Shown piece by piece: positions 8,196 to 17,274 of a stretch of 64,000 bases of DNA. The position numbers and the translations under genes were made by a program. Every line of letters begins with the position of its first letter. The stretch's first letter is position 1. Under the pieces are notes generated by a model. It worked only from the letters and a program-made list of their open reading frames with translations, searched no databases and was not told the origin of the DNA. Source of the stretch: Agarivorans gilvus (GTDB lineage Bacteria > Pseudomonadota > Gammaproteobacteria > Enterobacterales > Celerinatantimonadaceae); the NCBI RefSeq assembly GCF_001420915.1, contig NZ_CP013021.1:2832001-2896000 (forward strand). Direction: 5' to 3'.

Positions 8196-8366
8196 CGCTG
8201 GGGTGGAAGGCTTGTGGTAGATCACACTCTGCTTCAATTGTATTGTCATTTAGCGATGAATATCGCTACAACTAAATGTTTTAGTTAAGCCTATTAGCAT
8301 GCTTAGCGGTGAGGCAGTTTACCGTTAATTTGGCTTGTTATTATCCTTCAAACAGCGAGAAATATC

Positions 8367-9638
8367 ATGAAATTAGAGTCTTTAGCCCTTCACCATGGTT
8401 ATGAATCGGAAGCTACCACTAAAGCGGCCGCGGTGCCGATTTATCAAACTACCTCTTACACTTTTGATGATACGCAGCACGGGGCAGACTTATTTGACTT
8501 GAAGGTGCCGGGTAATATTTATACCCGCATTATGAACCCCACCACCGACGTATTAGAGCAACGGGTTGCGGCGATGGAAGGCGGCATTGCCGGTTTAGCT
8601 TTAGCTTCGGGGATGGCGGCGATTACTTACGCGATTCAATGTATATGTGAAGTGGGCACTAACATTGTCAGCACCAGCCAGTTATATGGCGGTACTTATA
8701 ATCTATTTGCTCATAGCTTTCCCAAGCAGGGCATTGAAGTGCGGATGGTGTCAGCAGACGATTACGCCGGCTTTGAAGCAGCCATTGACGAAAATACTCG
8801 GGCCATCTTTTGTGAGTCAATTGGTAACCCGGCAGGGAACGTAGTGGACTTGGTTAAATTGGCCGAGATTGCCCACAAGCACGGTATTCCATTAATGGTA
8901 GACAATACCGTGGCCACGCCGTTTTTATGTCGTCCTATCGATTTGGGTGCCGACATCGTTATCCACTCACTCACTAAGTACATTGGTGGGCATGGCACCT
9001 CGATTGGCGGGATTATTGTTGATTCAGGTAAGTTTGACTGGGTAGCAAATAAAGAGCGCTTTAAGATCTTAAATGAACCGGATCCTTCTTATCATGGTGT
9101 GGTATATACCGAAGCCTTAGGGCCTGCGGCTTATATTGGCCGTTGTCGCGTAGTGCCGCTACGCAATACCGGTGCCGCGATCTCTCCTTATAATGCCTTC
9201 CAAATTTTACAAGGCTTGGAAACCTTGGGGTTACGTATGGAGCGCCATTGTGAGAACGCCGAAAAACTGGCCGAATACTTACAACAACATCCTAAGGTGG
9301 CGTGGGTTAACTACGCTGCGCTGAGTGCTAGCCCTTATCATCAGGTATGTCAGAAGATCGCTGGCGGCAAGGCCTCGGGCATTTTGAGTTTTGGCATTCA
9401 AGGCGGCAAAGAAGCAGGCGGCCGCTTCATTGATGCCCTAGAGATGATTTTACGCTTGGTTAATATTGGTGATGCTAAGTCCTTAGCCTGTCACCCTGCG
9501 ACTACTACTCATCGTCAGTTAAACGATGAAGAGCTAGCCAAAGCCGGGGTGAGTGCCGATTTAATTCGTATCTCAGTGGGTATTGAAAACATTGACGACA
9601 TCATTGCCGATGTAGCGCAAGCTCTAGAGAAAGCTTAG
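8367..9638 (+). CDS. metY: O-acetylhomoserine (thiol)-lyase / sulfhydrylase, PLP-dependent
   Basis: A 423-residue Cys/Met-metabolism PLP enzyme. The long form with the MKLESLALHHGYESEATTKA start, IYTRIMNPTTDVLEQRVAAMEGG and the PLP Lys in IHSLTKYIGGHGTSIGG is the MetY class. That class makes homocysteine from O-acetylhomoserine and sulfide (or methionine from methanethiol). The conserved SLACHPATTTH stretch lies near residue 370. It is monocistronic: there are no close neighbours and a strong terminator follows. I looked for a MetJ box (AGACGTCT repeats) upstream and found none, so its regulation is not visible. Confidence 0.9.
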   Translation: MKLESLALHHGYESEATTKAAAVPIYQTTSYTFDDTQHGADLFDLKVPGNIYTRIMNPTTDVLEQRVAAMEGGIAGLALASGMAAITYAIQCICEVGTNIVSTSQLYGGTYNLFAHSFPKQGIEVRMVSADDYAGFEAAIDENTRAIFCESIGNPAGNVVDLVKLAEIAHKHGIPLMVDNTVATPFLCRPIDLGADIVIHSLTKYIGGHGTSIGGIIVDSGKFDWVANKERFKILNEPDPSYHGVVYTEALGPAAYIGRCRVVPLRNTGAAISPYNAFQILQGLETLGLRMERHCENAEKLAEYLQQHPKVAWVNYAALSASPYHQVCQKIAGGKASGILSFGIQGGKEAGGRFIDALEMILRLVNIGDAKSLACHPATTTHRQLNDEELAKAGVSADLIRISVGIENIDDIIADVAQALEKA

Positions 9639-9696
9639 TTTTATCCGTATAAAACGTTGCTAGCGTGATTATCCGCTTTGTATAAATAACAGTATG

Positions 9697-9729
9697 GGGG
9701 CCTAATAACTTTAGGCCCCTTTGTTGTTT
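9697..9729 (+). terminator. Rho-independent terminator of metY
   Basis: GGGGCCTAA (9697-9705), loop TAACT, TTAGGCCCC (9711-9719), then TTTGTTGTTT. It lies 58 bp after the stop codon. Confidence 0.88.
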
Positions 9730-9835
9730 ATTTGACTATTGACTAAAGAATAATTACTCATCGATAAAATTCTTTAACATTTCAGCTACACTAAAAAAGT
9801 TTAGGCTTTACTGTTATCTGAGGAAGCATTCTGAC

Positions 9836-10537
9836 ATGCGATGGTTTTGGGTATTGCTAGGGTTGTTGGCTCAGGGCGTTTATGCCGAGCAGAGTTTGCG
9901 CATCTCTACCGTTGAAGGCATTGTGGCGGCTCCCCATATCAGCGAATTTGTGCGTGCGGCCTACCAAAAAATTGGTTATCAAATTGAGATACTGCCTATG
10001 CCGGCGAAGCGCTCTTTGTATCAGGCGCGAGAGAGTGAAAGCATCGATGGCGAACTGGCTAGAACGGTTGGTGCTGCAGGTTACTTACCTAAGCATATTC
10101 TGATTCCCGTTCCGGTTGCCTATTTGAAGGTGGCAGCTTTTGTTAACAATACAGAGCTCTCGATTCACAGTTGGTCTGATTTAAAAGACTATAAGGTAGC
10201 AGCCGTACGGGGCCACTTAGCTTCGGAAAAGCGCTTAGCTGAGCATCAAGCGGCTAATTTCTTAAACGATGCCGAACAAGCCTTAACCATGTTGGAGCGT
10301 GGTCGAGCCGATGTGGCAATTCTACCTTTAGGGGTAGGCTTATATTGGATTAAAAAAAATCGTCACCGCGAACTGACGATTCCACCCACGGTGATAGAAG
10401 AAATTCCCATGTATCACTTTTTGCACTCGCGCCATCAGGACTTAGTTGACCCCTTAAGCCAGGCCATGGCGGAGTTAAGGGAGCAAGCTCAACCCAAGCC
10501 ATTGAAGCACGCTGATGATATTAGTATTGCCGAGTGA
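9836..10537 (+). CDS. Periplasmic solute-binding protein, SBP_bac_3-like
   Basis: A 233-residue exported protein with a signal peptide ending near YAEQS (cleavage about residue 17-18). A bacterial extracellular solute-binding family 3-like fold follows: LRISTVEG at the start, the domain crossover MPAKRSLYQARESESIDGELAR, and WSDLKDYKVAAVRGHLASEKRL. It is shorter than transport-linked family members and has no permease or ATPase neighbour. Such solitary copies in marine Gammaproteobacteria are of unknown role. AGGAAG precedes the ATG. The last 17 bp overlap the convergent permease gene. Confidence 0.7.
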   Translation: MRWFWVLLGLLAQGVYAEQSLRISTVEGIVAAPHISEFVRAAYQKIGYQIEILPMPAKRSLYQARESESIDGELARTVGAAGYLPKHILIPVPVAYLKVAAFVNNTELSIHSWSDLKDYKVAAVRGHLASEKRLAEHQAANFLNDAEQALTMLERGRADVAILPLGVGLYWIKKNRHRELTIPPTVIEEIPMYHFLHSRHQDLVDPLSQAMAELREQAQPKPLKHADDISIAE

Positions 10538-11690
10538 ATTCGCCCTGACGGTTAGCGGCATGCTTTTGCCAATAAAGTAGACTCAAGGCCAAATTGAAAT
10601 AGGCTGCCGCTTGTAGCCATAAGTGAGTAAAGTGCTGACTAACTTCATTAAACGAGGCGGCCATTTGGTTCATTTTCAACATGCCTAATACCATGGGTTT
10701 AGCCGGTACCAGGTCAGAGAGAATGTTGATTAATGGCGGTACGCTGTCTAAAGGCCAAATAAAACCGCAGGAAAACACAATCGGCAAAGAGCTTAATAAG
10801 CCCACCGCGGTGGCGTAATCACGGTGAGGCAGTAAACAAGCAATGCATTGTCCTAGGCAAACTGTGGCAATTAAAAACGGCAATAGCAGTTTAAATATAT
10901 CGATGAGCTTAGCCCAGTGATGTACCCCTAGGGCATCAAAGGTAAAACCAAAATAGAAACAAGACATTACCCAATAAATGGCCACAAATAGCAGGCAGCG
11001 CACAGCCAACACTTTCACTATTGGCGCATAATTTAAGACATTGGCTTGGCTAGAGCCCCGTTTGGGTGAGGCGTGTAGGCCTAAAGCAATCAATAAAGTT
11101 TGGTGCAAAATAATCACAAACACCGCAGGTACTACGTAATCAAGGTATCCTTGGTTGGCATTAAATACTGCTTCGGCTTGTAGCTGAACCGGGGAATGCA
11201 GTTTGCTGGCTAGCTCCAATGGCACGCCTTGTAGTAGCATCTGGCTCACCTTTACTTGGGCGGCAAGCGTACCAGAGGTGCTGGCTAAGCCTTGTACGAT
11301 GGTGCCGTAAACCAGAAAGTAAGAAGCATCACCGGCATAAGACAAGGTAGGAGAGCGGCCCAATAGTAGGTCACGATAAAAGTGTTTAGGCACCACCAAA
11401 AAACCACTAATTTTTCGTTCAATTAACTGTTGCTGCGCCTGTTCGATGGTGGCCACTTGGGCGACCACTTCAACTAAAGGGCTAGCATCCACCATTCTAA
11501 GTAGCTGCCGACTCAACTGGCTGCCGTCGTGATTGATCACCACAATCGACTGTTGTAAGGGCGTTTGTAGACGATAGGGCTGAGGATAGAGAAAGGCGTA
11601 AAATAGCAAACCGCCAATCACCGTGACCAATAGTGAACGGTTGTTGATGATTCTGCGCCACTCTAGCGGTAGCAAGGGCAAAGTTCTCAT
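10521..11690 (-). CDS. ABC-2 type permease, second of a pair in an export operon
   Basis: A 389-residue inner-membrane protein with an N-terminal membrane anchor (about 20-36), a large extracytoplasmic domain (about 40-175) and five or six C-terminal membrane helices, the ABC2_membrane_3 / YhhJ-type topology. Its ATG overlaps the stop of the preceding permease gene by four bases (ATGA), so the two are translationally coupled. It is the last gene of tolC-hlyD-permease-permease. No nucleotide-binding domain is present here or anywhere in the operon. It probably forms a heterodimer with its neighbour to drive tripartite export; the cargo is unknown. Confidence 0.82.
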   Translation of the reverse strand: MRTLPLLPLEWRRIINNRSLLVTVIGGLLFYAFLYPQPYRLQTPLQQSIVVINHDGSQLSRQLLRMVDASPLVEVVAQVATIEQAQQQLIERKISGFLVVPKHFYRDLLLGRSPTLSYAGDASYFLVYGTIVQGLASTSGTLAAQVKVSQMLLQGVPLELASKLHSPVQLQAEAVFNANQGYLDYVVPAVFVIILHQTLLIALGLHASPKRGSSQANVLNYAPIVKVLAVRCLLFVAIYWVMSCFYFGFTFDALGVHHWAKLIDIFKLLLPFLIATVCLGQCIACLLPHRDYATAVGLLSSLPIVFSCGFIWPLDSVPPLINILSDLVPAKPMVLGMLKMNQMAASFNEVSQHFTHLWLQAAAYFNLALSLLYWQKHAANRQGEFTRQY

Positions 11691-12868
11691 GCTAATGGCT
11701 CCGCATTAAGTGGAAGACTAAAGCGCCGTTTCACTAAGTAAGCCGCTAATAAAAAGCCGGAACTAAAGAGTAGCAAAATACTTAACTGCGGTAGGGCTTG
11801 GCTAACATGGGCGCCATAGTTAGCCTGACTGACTTGCAACTCGATATATTGAGTTATCGGAATTAACTGGCGCCAAAACTGGGCAAACTGGGGCATGTCG
11901 GTAACCGGAAAGGAGATTCCCATGAAGGCAAAGCTGGGAGCGGTAAGCGCACCCGCAAAACTGAGTGCCCGCGACATATCTTGAAATAGCAACATGAAAA
12001 CTAAACAAATGGTCTGAGTGGCCATGATGCACAGCAGCATGCCCAGTAACAATATGCTCCACGAACCGCGCATTGGCCAGTCAAAGACATGGAACATTAA
12101 GGTGCACAACAGGATGCCTTGTAGCCATAAGAGGGCGCCAAAAAATAACAGTTTAACGCTAATTTTACTCAGCGCTTGTTGGCCGAGCCAGCTGTTGTAG
12201 CGCTGATCTTTAAGCTCTGCACCCAAGGCAAATATGGTGACAACCACAATCAATACCTGCCAGAAGGCAGGTAAAGCCGCCGACACAATAAACTGGGCAT
12301 AGTTACTATTGCCATTGTACAAGGCGCTAATTTGGTTGCGAATAGGCACTGCTGCACTCATTGCTTGCAGCATTTGGGTATTGCCCGCGCTAAGCTTTTT
12401 GGCTACCTCTATTTTGGCGTTGAAGGTGCCGTGGGCCTGTTGCAGGGCCGAATTGATTTGCTTACCTAAAACCATGAACTGGCTGTTGTAGTAAGCGGCG
12501 ACTTTGGGCGGGCGGGCTAACTTAACCTGTTTTTCTAAGCCTTCGGGAATAATTACCAAGGCCGAGACATCGGCCCTGCGCAGCATGCTTCGCGCTGTTA
12601 TTTCATTCGTTACACTAATCACCTTAAGGCTAGGGCTGGCGTCGTAGTGTTGCTGTAGTGTTCTAGATATTTGGCTGTGGTCAAGGTCGACTACCGCAAT
12701 TGGCAGCTCGCGGGTTAAGCCAGCAGAAAAAATCCACCATACCAGTAAAAACACCACCATGGGTAGCCAAGTCAGCAAGCTGAGCAACCAGCGATCTCGA
12801 CATAACAGTTGCCACTGTTGCGCCAATAGCTGTTGCACGCTGAGGGCTTGCGTTGAGGCTGGTCTCAT
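11687..12868 (-). CDS. ABC-2 type permease, first of a pair in an export operon
   Basis: A 393-residue paralogue of the following gene with the same architecture: a cytoplasmic start, one membrane helix (about 28-48), a periplasmic domain carrying LPIAVVDLDHSQISRTL...ADVSALVIIPEGLEKQ, and five or six C-terminal helices. The VVDxDxSxxSRxLxxxxxAS...V motif is typical of YhhJ/YbhR-like ABC-2 permeases. It starts six bases after the HlyD stop and overlaps the next gene by four. It has no Walker A or signature motif, so an ATPase from elsewhere must be used if this is a true ABC exporter. Confidence 0.82.
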   Translation of the reverse strand: MRPASTQALSVQQLLAQQWQLLCRDRWLLSLLTWLPMVVFLLVWWIFSAGLTRELPIAVVDLDHSQISRTLQQHYDASPSLKVISVTNEITARSMLRRADVSALVIIPEGLEKQVKLARPPKVAAYYNSQFMVLGKQINSALQQAHGTFNAKIEVAKKLSAGNTQMLQAMSAAVPIRNQISALYNGNSNYAQFIVSAALPAFWQVLIVVVTIFALGAELKDQRYNSWLGQQALSKISVKLLFFGALLWLQGILLCTLMFHVFDWPMRGSWSILLLGMLLCIMATQTICLVFMLLFQDMSRALSFAGALTAPSFAFMGISFPVTDMPQFAQFWRQLIPITQYIELQVSQANYGAHVSQALPQLSILLLFSSGFLLAAYLVKRRFSLPLNAEPLA

Positions 12869-12874
12869 GGCTTA

Positions 12875-13855
12875 TTACTCAAGCTCTATAATGGCGCTCA
12901 TGCCCACGCGCAGCTGTTCAATTTGCTGCAGTGGCCGGGCTTCAATTTCAAAGGTGCGTAGATCAAAGCCAGTGCGGCTATCGGTGGCGCGCCATGTAGC
13001 AAAATCACCCATCACCGATACATGAGACACTTCAAACTTAAAGCTCTGGTTGTCTAATGCCGGTAAGCGAGCCATAAACTGATGGCCTTTTTGAAACTGA
13101 CTGAGTTGGTCTTCACGCACATGTAATACTAACCAAGCGTCTTGCATATCGATGATCGATACCACCGGAAAGCCAGTAGGGGCCAATTCACCGCTTTGCA
13201 ATAACAGCTGGCTTACCTCACCGGCATGCCAGCTGGTGACTTCGGTATCGCTGGTAAAGGCTTCAACTTCGGCCACAACGCCAGCGGCGGCTCTCACTTG
13301 TTCTTGAGCGGCTTTTTTGGTTTCATCACGCGCCCCTTCTTGCGCCAGTTGGTACATTTGCGAGGCGGCATTTTCGGTGTAACGTGCGGCTTGCCATTGG
13401 GTGTAGGCTTCGTCACGTTGCTGTTCGGCCACTACGCCATCTTGGTAGAGATTGTTAACCCGTTGATAGGTTTTTTCGGCTAGTTGGGCGGCGGCTTGGG
13501 CTTTTTGCCATTGATCTTTGGCGGCGGCGACTTCTTGAGAGCGCGCACCGTTTTCTGCCTGTTCTGCCATGGCCGAGGCGGCTTGTTGCCCAGCCTTAGC
13601 TTGTTCTAACTTGGCTTCTAACTCGGGACTAGTAATGGTAAAAATGAGTTGGCCGGGTTCAACCTGCTGGCCTTTCTTCACTAATACTTGGTCAATTCGG
13701 CCTGCCACCTTAGACGAAATATTGTATTGCTGGGCTTCAATTTGCCCTTGCAATAGCTGAGGTTTGGGTTGGTAGGCTTGCCAAAATGAATAGCCTACCC
13801 AAGCAACAATGATAGCCAGCGGCACCAGAGGAAGAATTGCAGATGATTTACGCAT
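12875..13855 (-). CDS. HlyD-family periplasmic adaptor (membrane fusion protein)
   Basis: A 326-residue protein with an N-terminal membrane anchor (about 8-26) and split lipoyl halves: QYNISSKVAGRIDQVLVKKGQQVEPGQLIF (about 43-72), then a long Ala/Gln/Glu-rich coiled-coil hairpin (about 75-195), then the second half (VTSWHAGEVSQLLLQSGELAPTGFPVV). A C-terminal beta-barrel follows. It bridges an inner-membrane transporter to a TolC channel. It lies nine bases after the tolC-like gene and six before the permeases. Confidence 0.88.
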   Translation of the reverse strand: MRKSSAILPLVPLAIIVAWVGYSFWQAYQPKPQLLQGQIEAQQYNISSKVAGRIDQVLVKKGQQVEPGQLIFTITSPELEAKLEQAKAGQQAASAMAEQAENGARSQEVAAAKDQWQKAQAAAQLAEKTYQRVNNLYQDGVVAEQQRDEAYTQWQAARYTENAASQMYQLAQEGARDETKKAAQEQVRAAAGVVAEVEAFTSDTEVTSWHAGEVSQLLLQSGELAPTGFPVVSIIDMQDAWLVLHVREDQLSQFQKGHQFMARLPALDNQSFKFEVSHVSVMGDFATWRATDSRTGFDLRTFEIEARPLQQIEQLRVGMSAIIELE

Positions 13856-13864
13856 AAGTAAGCC

Positions 13865-15262
13865 CTAGTTGAAGCGATAATATTGTGAAAAGTTAGCCAT
13901 TTCGCCGCTGAGTGCGGTGAGCTTTGCCAGCGCCAATACATGATGATAGGCGGCGGCTTGGCGCTGGGTTTTAACACTGGCCAGATACATTTCGGCATCC
14001 ACTACATCTACAGAGGTGGCCAAGCCCTGATTAAAGGCCTTCAGGCGGATCCGCAGGTTCTCTTCGGCCAAGGCCAAGGATGATTCAAGCCCTTGGTATT
14101 CCTCTAGGGCAAGCTCTGCTTCGCGATAGGTTTTTTCTACTAACAAACCTAGATCGCGTTCTGCCTGAGCACGTACATAGCTGATTTGCCGAACTGTGCT
14201 GTGAGCGGCGTTGACCTTATCGGCACGCCCCGAGTTGTCGATAAGTGGTATAGATACGCCTACTCCCACCATCCAGTCGGGTGCATATTGAGCCGCTAAG
14301 CTGTCGCCTTCGTATAGCTGGTAGTTACCAAACATAAACACTTCCGGCATGTAGCTGCCTTTCTCAATGGTGACCAGTTTTTTGGCTTGTTCGGTTTTGC
14401 TGTCGAGGATCGCCAGTCCAGGGTAACTATTAAGAGTGCGGCTCATAAATTGTTCTAGCTCGGGAATGGCCGACTCGGTAAATAAGTTGGTACTAGGCTC
14501 AACCGTTTGCTGGCTATGTAAAAGGTCTTTTAAAGCCAGTTGGGCAATTTGATAGTTACGTAGGGCTTTTTGCGTATCCACCTTGGCTTTGTCATAAGAG
14601 GCGTCGGCTTGTAAGCGCTCAACGTAGGCAATTTGCCCTTGTTGCTCTAGTTTTAAGGCGTTGCTTTGATGTTTTCTTAAGCCGTCTTCAACCTCTTGAT
14701 AGGTTTCTGCCACCTGGGCGGCCAATACCACACCAAAGTAAATGCGAGCTAAGTCTTCAAACTTAGCTTGCTGCTGCATGGCCAGTACCTTACCCGCTTC
14801 TATGTGTTGCTCGCGCGCAATGTCGATAGCTGCGCCGCGCCGTCCGCCGGTGTATAACGGCCAAATGGCGCGAATCGAGCTGGTGGTAATATCTTGGTCG
14901 GTAAAGTTAGTAACCGTGGGTAACTGCAATAGCGGCGCTAAGATTTGTCCTAGGGCTGGATCTAAGCCGCTTAAATCTAGTGAGGCGAGCGGTTCTAAGT
15001 CTTTTAAATCTAAAGAAACTGGTTTTTCTAGGCGGGTATAGTTGCCGGTTAAGTCAATCTTGGGGTAGTAAAGTGCTTTGGCGGCGTCGCGTAGCGCTTC
15101 ACTGCGTTCTACACTGGCCTTGTTGGCGGCTAAGCTATCGTTGTTTGCTAATAACTCTTGCCATGCTTGTTCAAAGCTCATGGCGTAGGTTTGACCGACT
15201 AGAGCGAGCTGCAATACTCCGAAGAATAAACTTGAATATATCGCGGTAAGCAGTTTTTTCAC
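13865..15262 (-). CDS. TolC-family outer membrane efflux channel
   Basis: A 465-residue outer membrane factor with a signal peptide (MKKLL...YAMS, cleaved about residue 27) and two OEP repeats: AWQELLANNDSLAANKASVERSEALRDAAKALYYPKIDLTGNY near the N terminus and a matching segment from about residue 265. It forms the trimeric exit duct for the adaptor and permeases downstream. The start is GTG, preceded by AAGGAC. The likely promoter is -35 TTGTAT, 18 bp, -10 TAGAGT (complement of 15293-15298), and the -10 lies within a perfect 16-bp palindrome. Confidence 0.88.
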   Translation of the reverse strand: MKKLLTAIYSSLFFGVLQLALVGQTYAMSFEQAWQELLANNDSLAANKASVERSEALRDAAKALYYPKIDLTGNYTRLEKPVSLDLKDLEPLASLDLSGLDPALGQILAPLLQLPTVTNFTDQDITTSSIRAIWPLYTGGRRGAAIDIAREQHIEAGKVLAMQQQAKFEDLARIYFGVVLAAQVAETYQEVEDGLRKHQSNALKLEQQGQIAYVERLQADASYDKAKVDTQKALRNYQIAQLALKDLLHSQQTVEPSTNLFTESAIPELEQFMSRTLNSYPGLAILDSKTEQAKKLVTIEKGSYMPEVFMFGNYQLYEGDSLAAQYAPDWMVGVGVSIPLIDNSGRADKVNAAHSTVRQISYVRAQAERDLGLLVEKTYREAELALEEYQGLESSLALAEENLRIRLKAFNQGLATSVDVVDAEMYLASVKTQRQAAAYHHVLALAKLTALSGEMANFSQYYRFN

Positions 15263-15652
15263 TTAACATAGTCCTTATGATTTAGAGTAATTACTCTACA
15301 TTAACTCGCCTTGTTGATACAAGTTTTACTCTGCGCTCAACAGTCTCATTTGACGTATTTTTAGTCAATTAAGTTTAGGCCTAATAAGGCCAGATTAAGG
15401 GTTTATCAAACCGAAGGTGGCACAATTAATCAGTAAGGTTAAAGCATTGTTTACTTGTTTGTGAATTATCACTCCCGCAAGAAGTTTACAGCGCTGGCTA
15501 TACTTAAGGCGAGCCATTCTCGGACGCTCACCTATTTTTATTGAGAAACCCAAGTGGATATAATTAACTTTTTTGTTAATAATGTTTAGACTTAAGAGTG
15601 AGGACATGATGTTTTAGCGCCTTGCTTAATCTTTTAAAACATAAGGATATGT
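15263..15652. other. Intergenic region upstream of the tolC operon
   Basis: Apart from the tolC promoter and palindrome I see no supported gene. A leftward 70-codon frame exists at 15395-15607, but it has no recognisable domain and lies across the leader. GGCC-TAATAA-GGCC at about 15377-15390 is a minor dyad. Confidence 0.5.
15283..15298. promoter_or_regulatory. Perfect 16-bp palindrome overlapping the tolC-operon -10
   Basis: TAGAGTAATTACTCTA is perfectly self-complementary and contains the predicted minus-strand -10 (TAGAGT, complement of 15293-15298). The -35 TTGTAT lies at 15317-15322. It is a candidate operator for a dimeric repressor (TetR- or MarR-like) controlling the export operon; no such regulator gene is adjacent. 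Confidence 0.6.
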
Positions 15653-16123
15653 ATGAAGCTTAATTATTTATGGTCCTTAGCTTTAACAACGGCTTTACTG
15701 TCTTGGGCGAGCAATGTTAACGCCTCGATAAATCAAGCTGATTTATATGGCAGTTGGCATTGTAAAACTTCACTTGAAGAGAATGGCGTGAAGATATTTG
15801 TAGATATGGACGCCAATTATATTCGTAATGGTAAGTCAAATGGCTTTGGTTTCTTTGTTATCCGCTTTCCTGACGGACTCGAAGTTAAGTATTCGGTTAC
15901 GGGAAGCGGTGTTTGGCAGCTAAAAAATGGCTATCTCATTGAAACGAGTGAGGAGATTAAGGTGGTTAACCTTAGTCATCCTGGATTAGACAAAATACTG
16001 GATATGGAGAGCTTATTTCCGCAAAACGTCAGTGAATCATCTAAAGTTCTACAGCTAAATAAATCCTTTTTGAAAGTGAAATCCGAAACGAACGGAACAG
16101 TAATTGGCTGTAAGCGCAGTTAA
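15653..16123 (+). CDS. Secreted protein of unknown function
   Basis: I do not recognise this 156-residue protein. It has a clear signal peptide (MKLNYLWSLALTTALLSWASNVNAS, cleavage about 24-25). The mature part starts LYGSWHCKTSLEENG and has two Cys residues (in SWHCK and the C-terminal IGCKRS) that could form a disulfide in the periplasm. The predicted beta-rich pattern with GSGVWQLKNGYLIETSEEIKV recalls small lipocalin-like 'GxW' proteins, but that is only a shape similarity. AAGGAT precedes the ATG. It stands alone between non-coding stretches. Confidence 0.65.
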   Translation: MKLNYLWSLALTTALLSWASNVNASINQADLYGSWHCKTSLEENGVKIFVDMDANYIRNGKSNGFGFFVIRFPDGLEVKYSVTGSGVWQLKNGYLIETSEEIKVVNLSHPGLDKILDMESLFPQNVSESSKVLQLNKSFLKVKSETNGTVIGCKRS

Positions 16124-16543
16124 GTGCTTAATAACGATAGCTCTTTCTGGTTAGGTAGTTTTACTAGAAAGCGCTGTTTCCCCAGCTAAATCACTTATTG
16201 CCCCTATTTGCGCAAACAAGCGCCGCGAAGCACTCTAATGCTGGCTTTTGGCAAAAGTAAATTTCACGAATACATCATAAATTTTAGATAAGTTGCTGGT
16301 GTAATTAGATATTTATTTGATAAATTTGTTTTTAACTTTATTTGAAGGCAGTGCTGCGTAGCTAAAGCGTAGCCTTGATGAATAAACGACTAGGCCGAAT
16401 CGACGCTATTCTTCTGCCTTCCTCCTCAGTTAGCAGGTGCTTTGGTTGGAATCATCCAGCATCGCGCTAAGGGCGTAATCCTGTGGCCAAGCGACTTGGT
16501 ACTTAAAGTAATAGATTATTGGTTAATTAGTAAGGAAATAAAC
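16124..16543. other. Intergenic region upstream of the Bax inhibitor-1 gene
   Basis: I see no gene. The reading frame of the downstream gene stays open back to 16442, but without a ribosome site. A small stem CTTTCT / AGAAAG occurs near 16142-16170. No clear promoter could be assigned. Confidence 0.4.
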
Positions 16544-17200
16544 ATGGAAGTAGGTGTTTTTGATAGAACGGAAACTAGCGATAAAATCATCAGTGGCAGT
16601 ATGTATAACATAGTGATTGGGGCAACGCTGCTGTGGGGCTTTGCGCTTAATTGGTTAATGGTGAAGAACATTCCCGCCGAAGCCATTCGCTCGGTAAGTC
16701 CCTTGGTGTTTTTTGCTGGCTATTTCGCCTCATGTTTCTTCGGTATTTATTTGTTTCGCAAATCAGATAATCCGCTGGTGAGCTTCATTGGTTACAACTT
16801 CATCGTAGTGCCCTTTGGCTTAATCATTAACGTGGTGGTAAGCCAATATAACCCAGAGATTGTATTAGAAGCGGTAAGAGTGACCGGCATGGTGACCTTT
16901 GTGATGATGTTGTTGGGCTCGATGTATCCCGCCTTTTTCCAACGCATTATTGGTGGCCTGTTCATTGCCTTGCTGTGTGTGATAGTGGTGGAGTTGATAG
17001 AAATCTTCATCTTTAAAACTCATCACGGGGTGCTCGATTGGGCGGTGGCACTGATTTTTTGTGGTTACATCGGTTACGACTGGGCGCGCGCCAATGCCAT
17101 TCCCAAAACCTATGATAATGCGATAGACAGTGCCGCTGCTCTGTATATGGACATCATCAACCTATTCCTGCGTATTTTGCGCATTCTGGGCAGAAAGTAA
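16544..17200 (+). CDS. Bax inhibitor-1 / YccA-like family membrane protein
   Basis: A 218-residue inner-membrane protein with seven hydrophobic segments and the family ending GYIGYDWARANAIPKTYDNAIDSAAALYMDIINLFLRIL, in which the paired acidic residues are typical of BI-1/YccA/YbhL proteins. Relatives act as pH-sensitive Ca2+ leak channels or modulate FtsH. The start is the ATG of MEVGVFDRTET, which has AAGGA upstream; the 34 extra upstream codons are not membrane-like. The Yip1-domain gene follows at 74 bp with its own ribosome site. Confidence 0.85.
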   Translation: MEVGVFDRTETSDKIISGSMYNIVIGATLLWGFALNWLMVKNIPAEAIRSVSPLVFFAGYFASCFFGIYLFRKSDNPLVSFIGYNFIVVPFGLIINVVVSQYNPEIVLEAVRVTGMVTFVMMLLGSMYPAFFQRIIGGLFIALLCVIVVELIEIFIFKTHHGVLDWAVALIFCGYIGYDWARANAIPKTYDNAIDSAAALYMDIINLFLRILRILGRK

Positions 17201-17274
17201 TTAACGTTAATGGATGAGCCGCGGCCAAGCTGAGGCAAAGCTAAGCTGTCGCGACAGATTGTTAAGGAAGACAA

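Noticed and set aside
8196..8366. MetJ box, SAM riboswitch or CRP site upstream of metY
   Set aside because: No AGACGTCT repeats or riboswitch-like helices are visible, and TGTGG..ATCACA at 8214-8227 has the wrong half-site spacing for CRP.
15395..15607. Leftward 70-codon frame in the tolC leader region
   Set aside because: No domain, no convincing ribosome site, and it lies across promoter and leader sequence.
16442..16543. N-terminal extension of the Bax inhibitor-1 protein by 34 codons
   Set aside because: There is no ribosome site for the upstream start, while AAGGA is correctly placed before the ATG at 16544.
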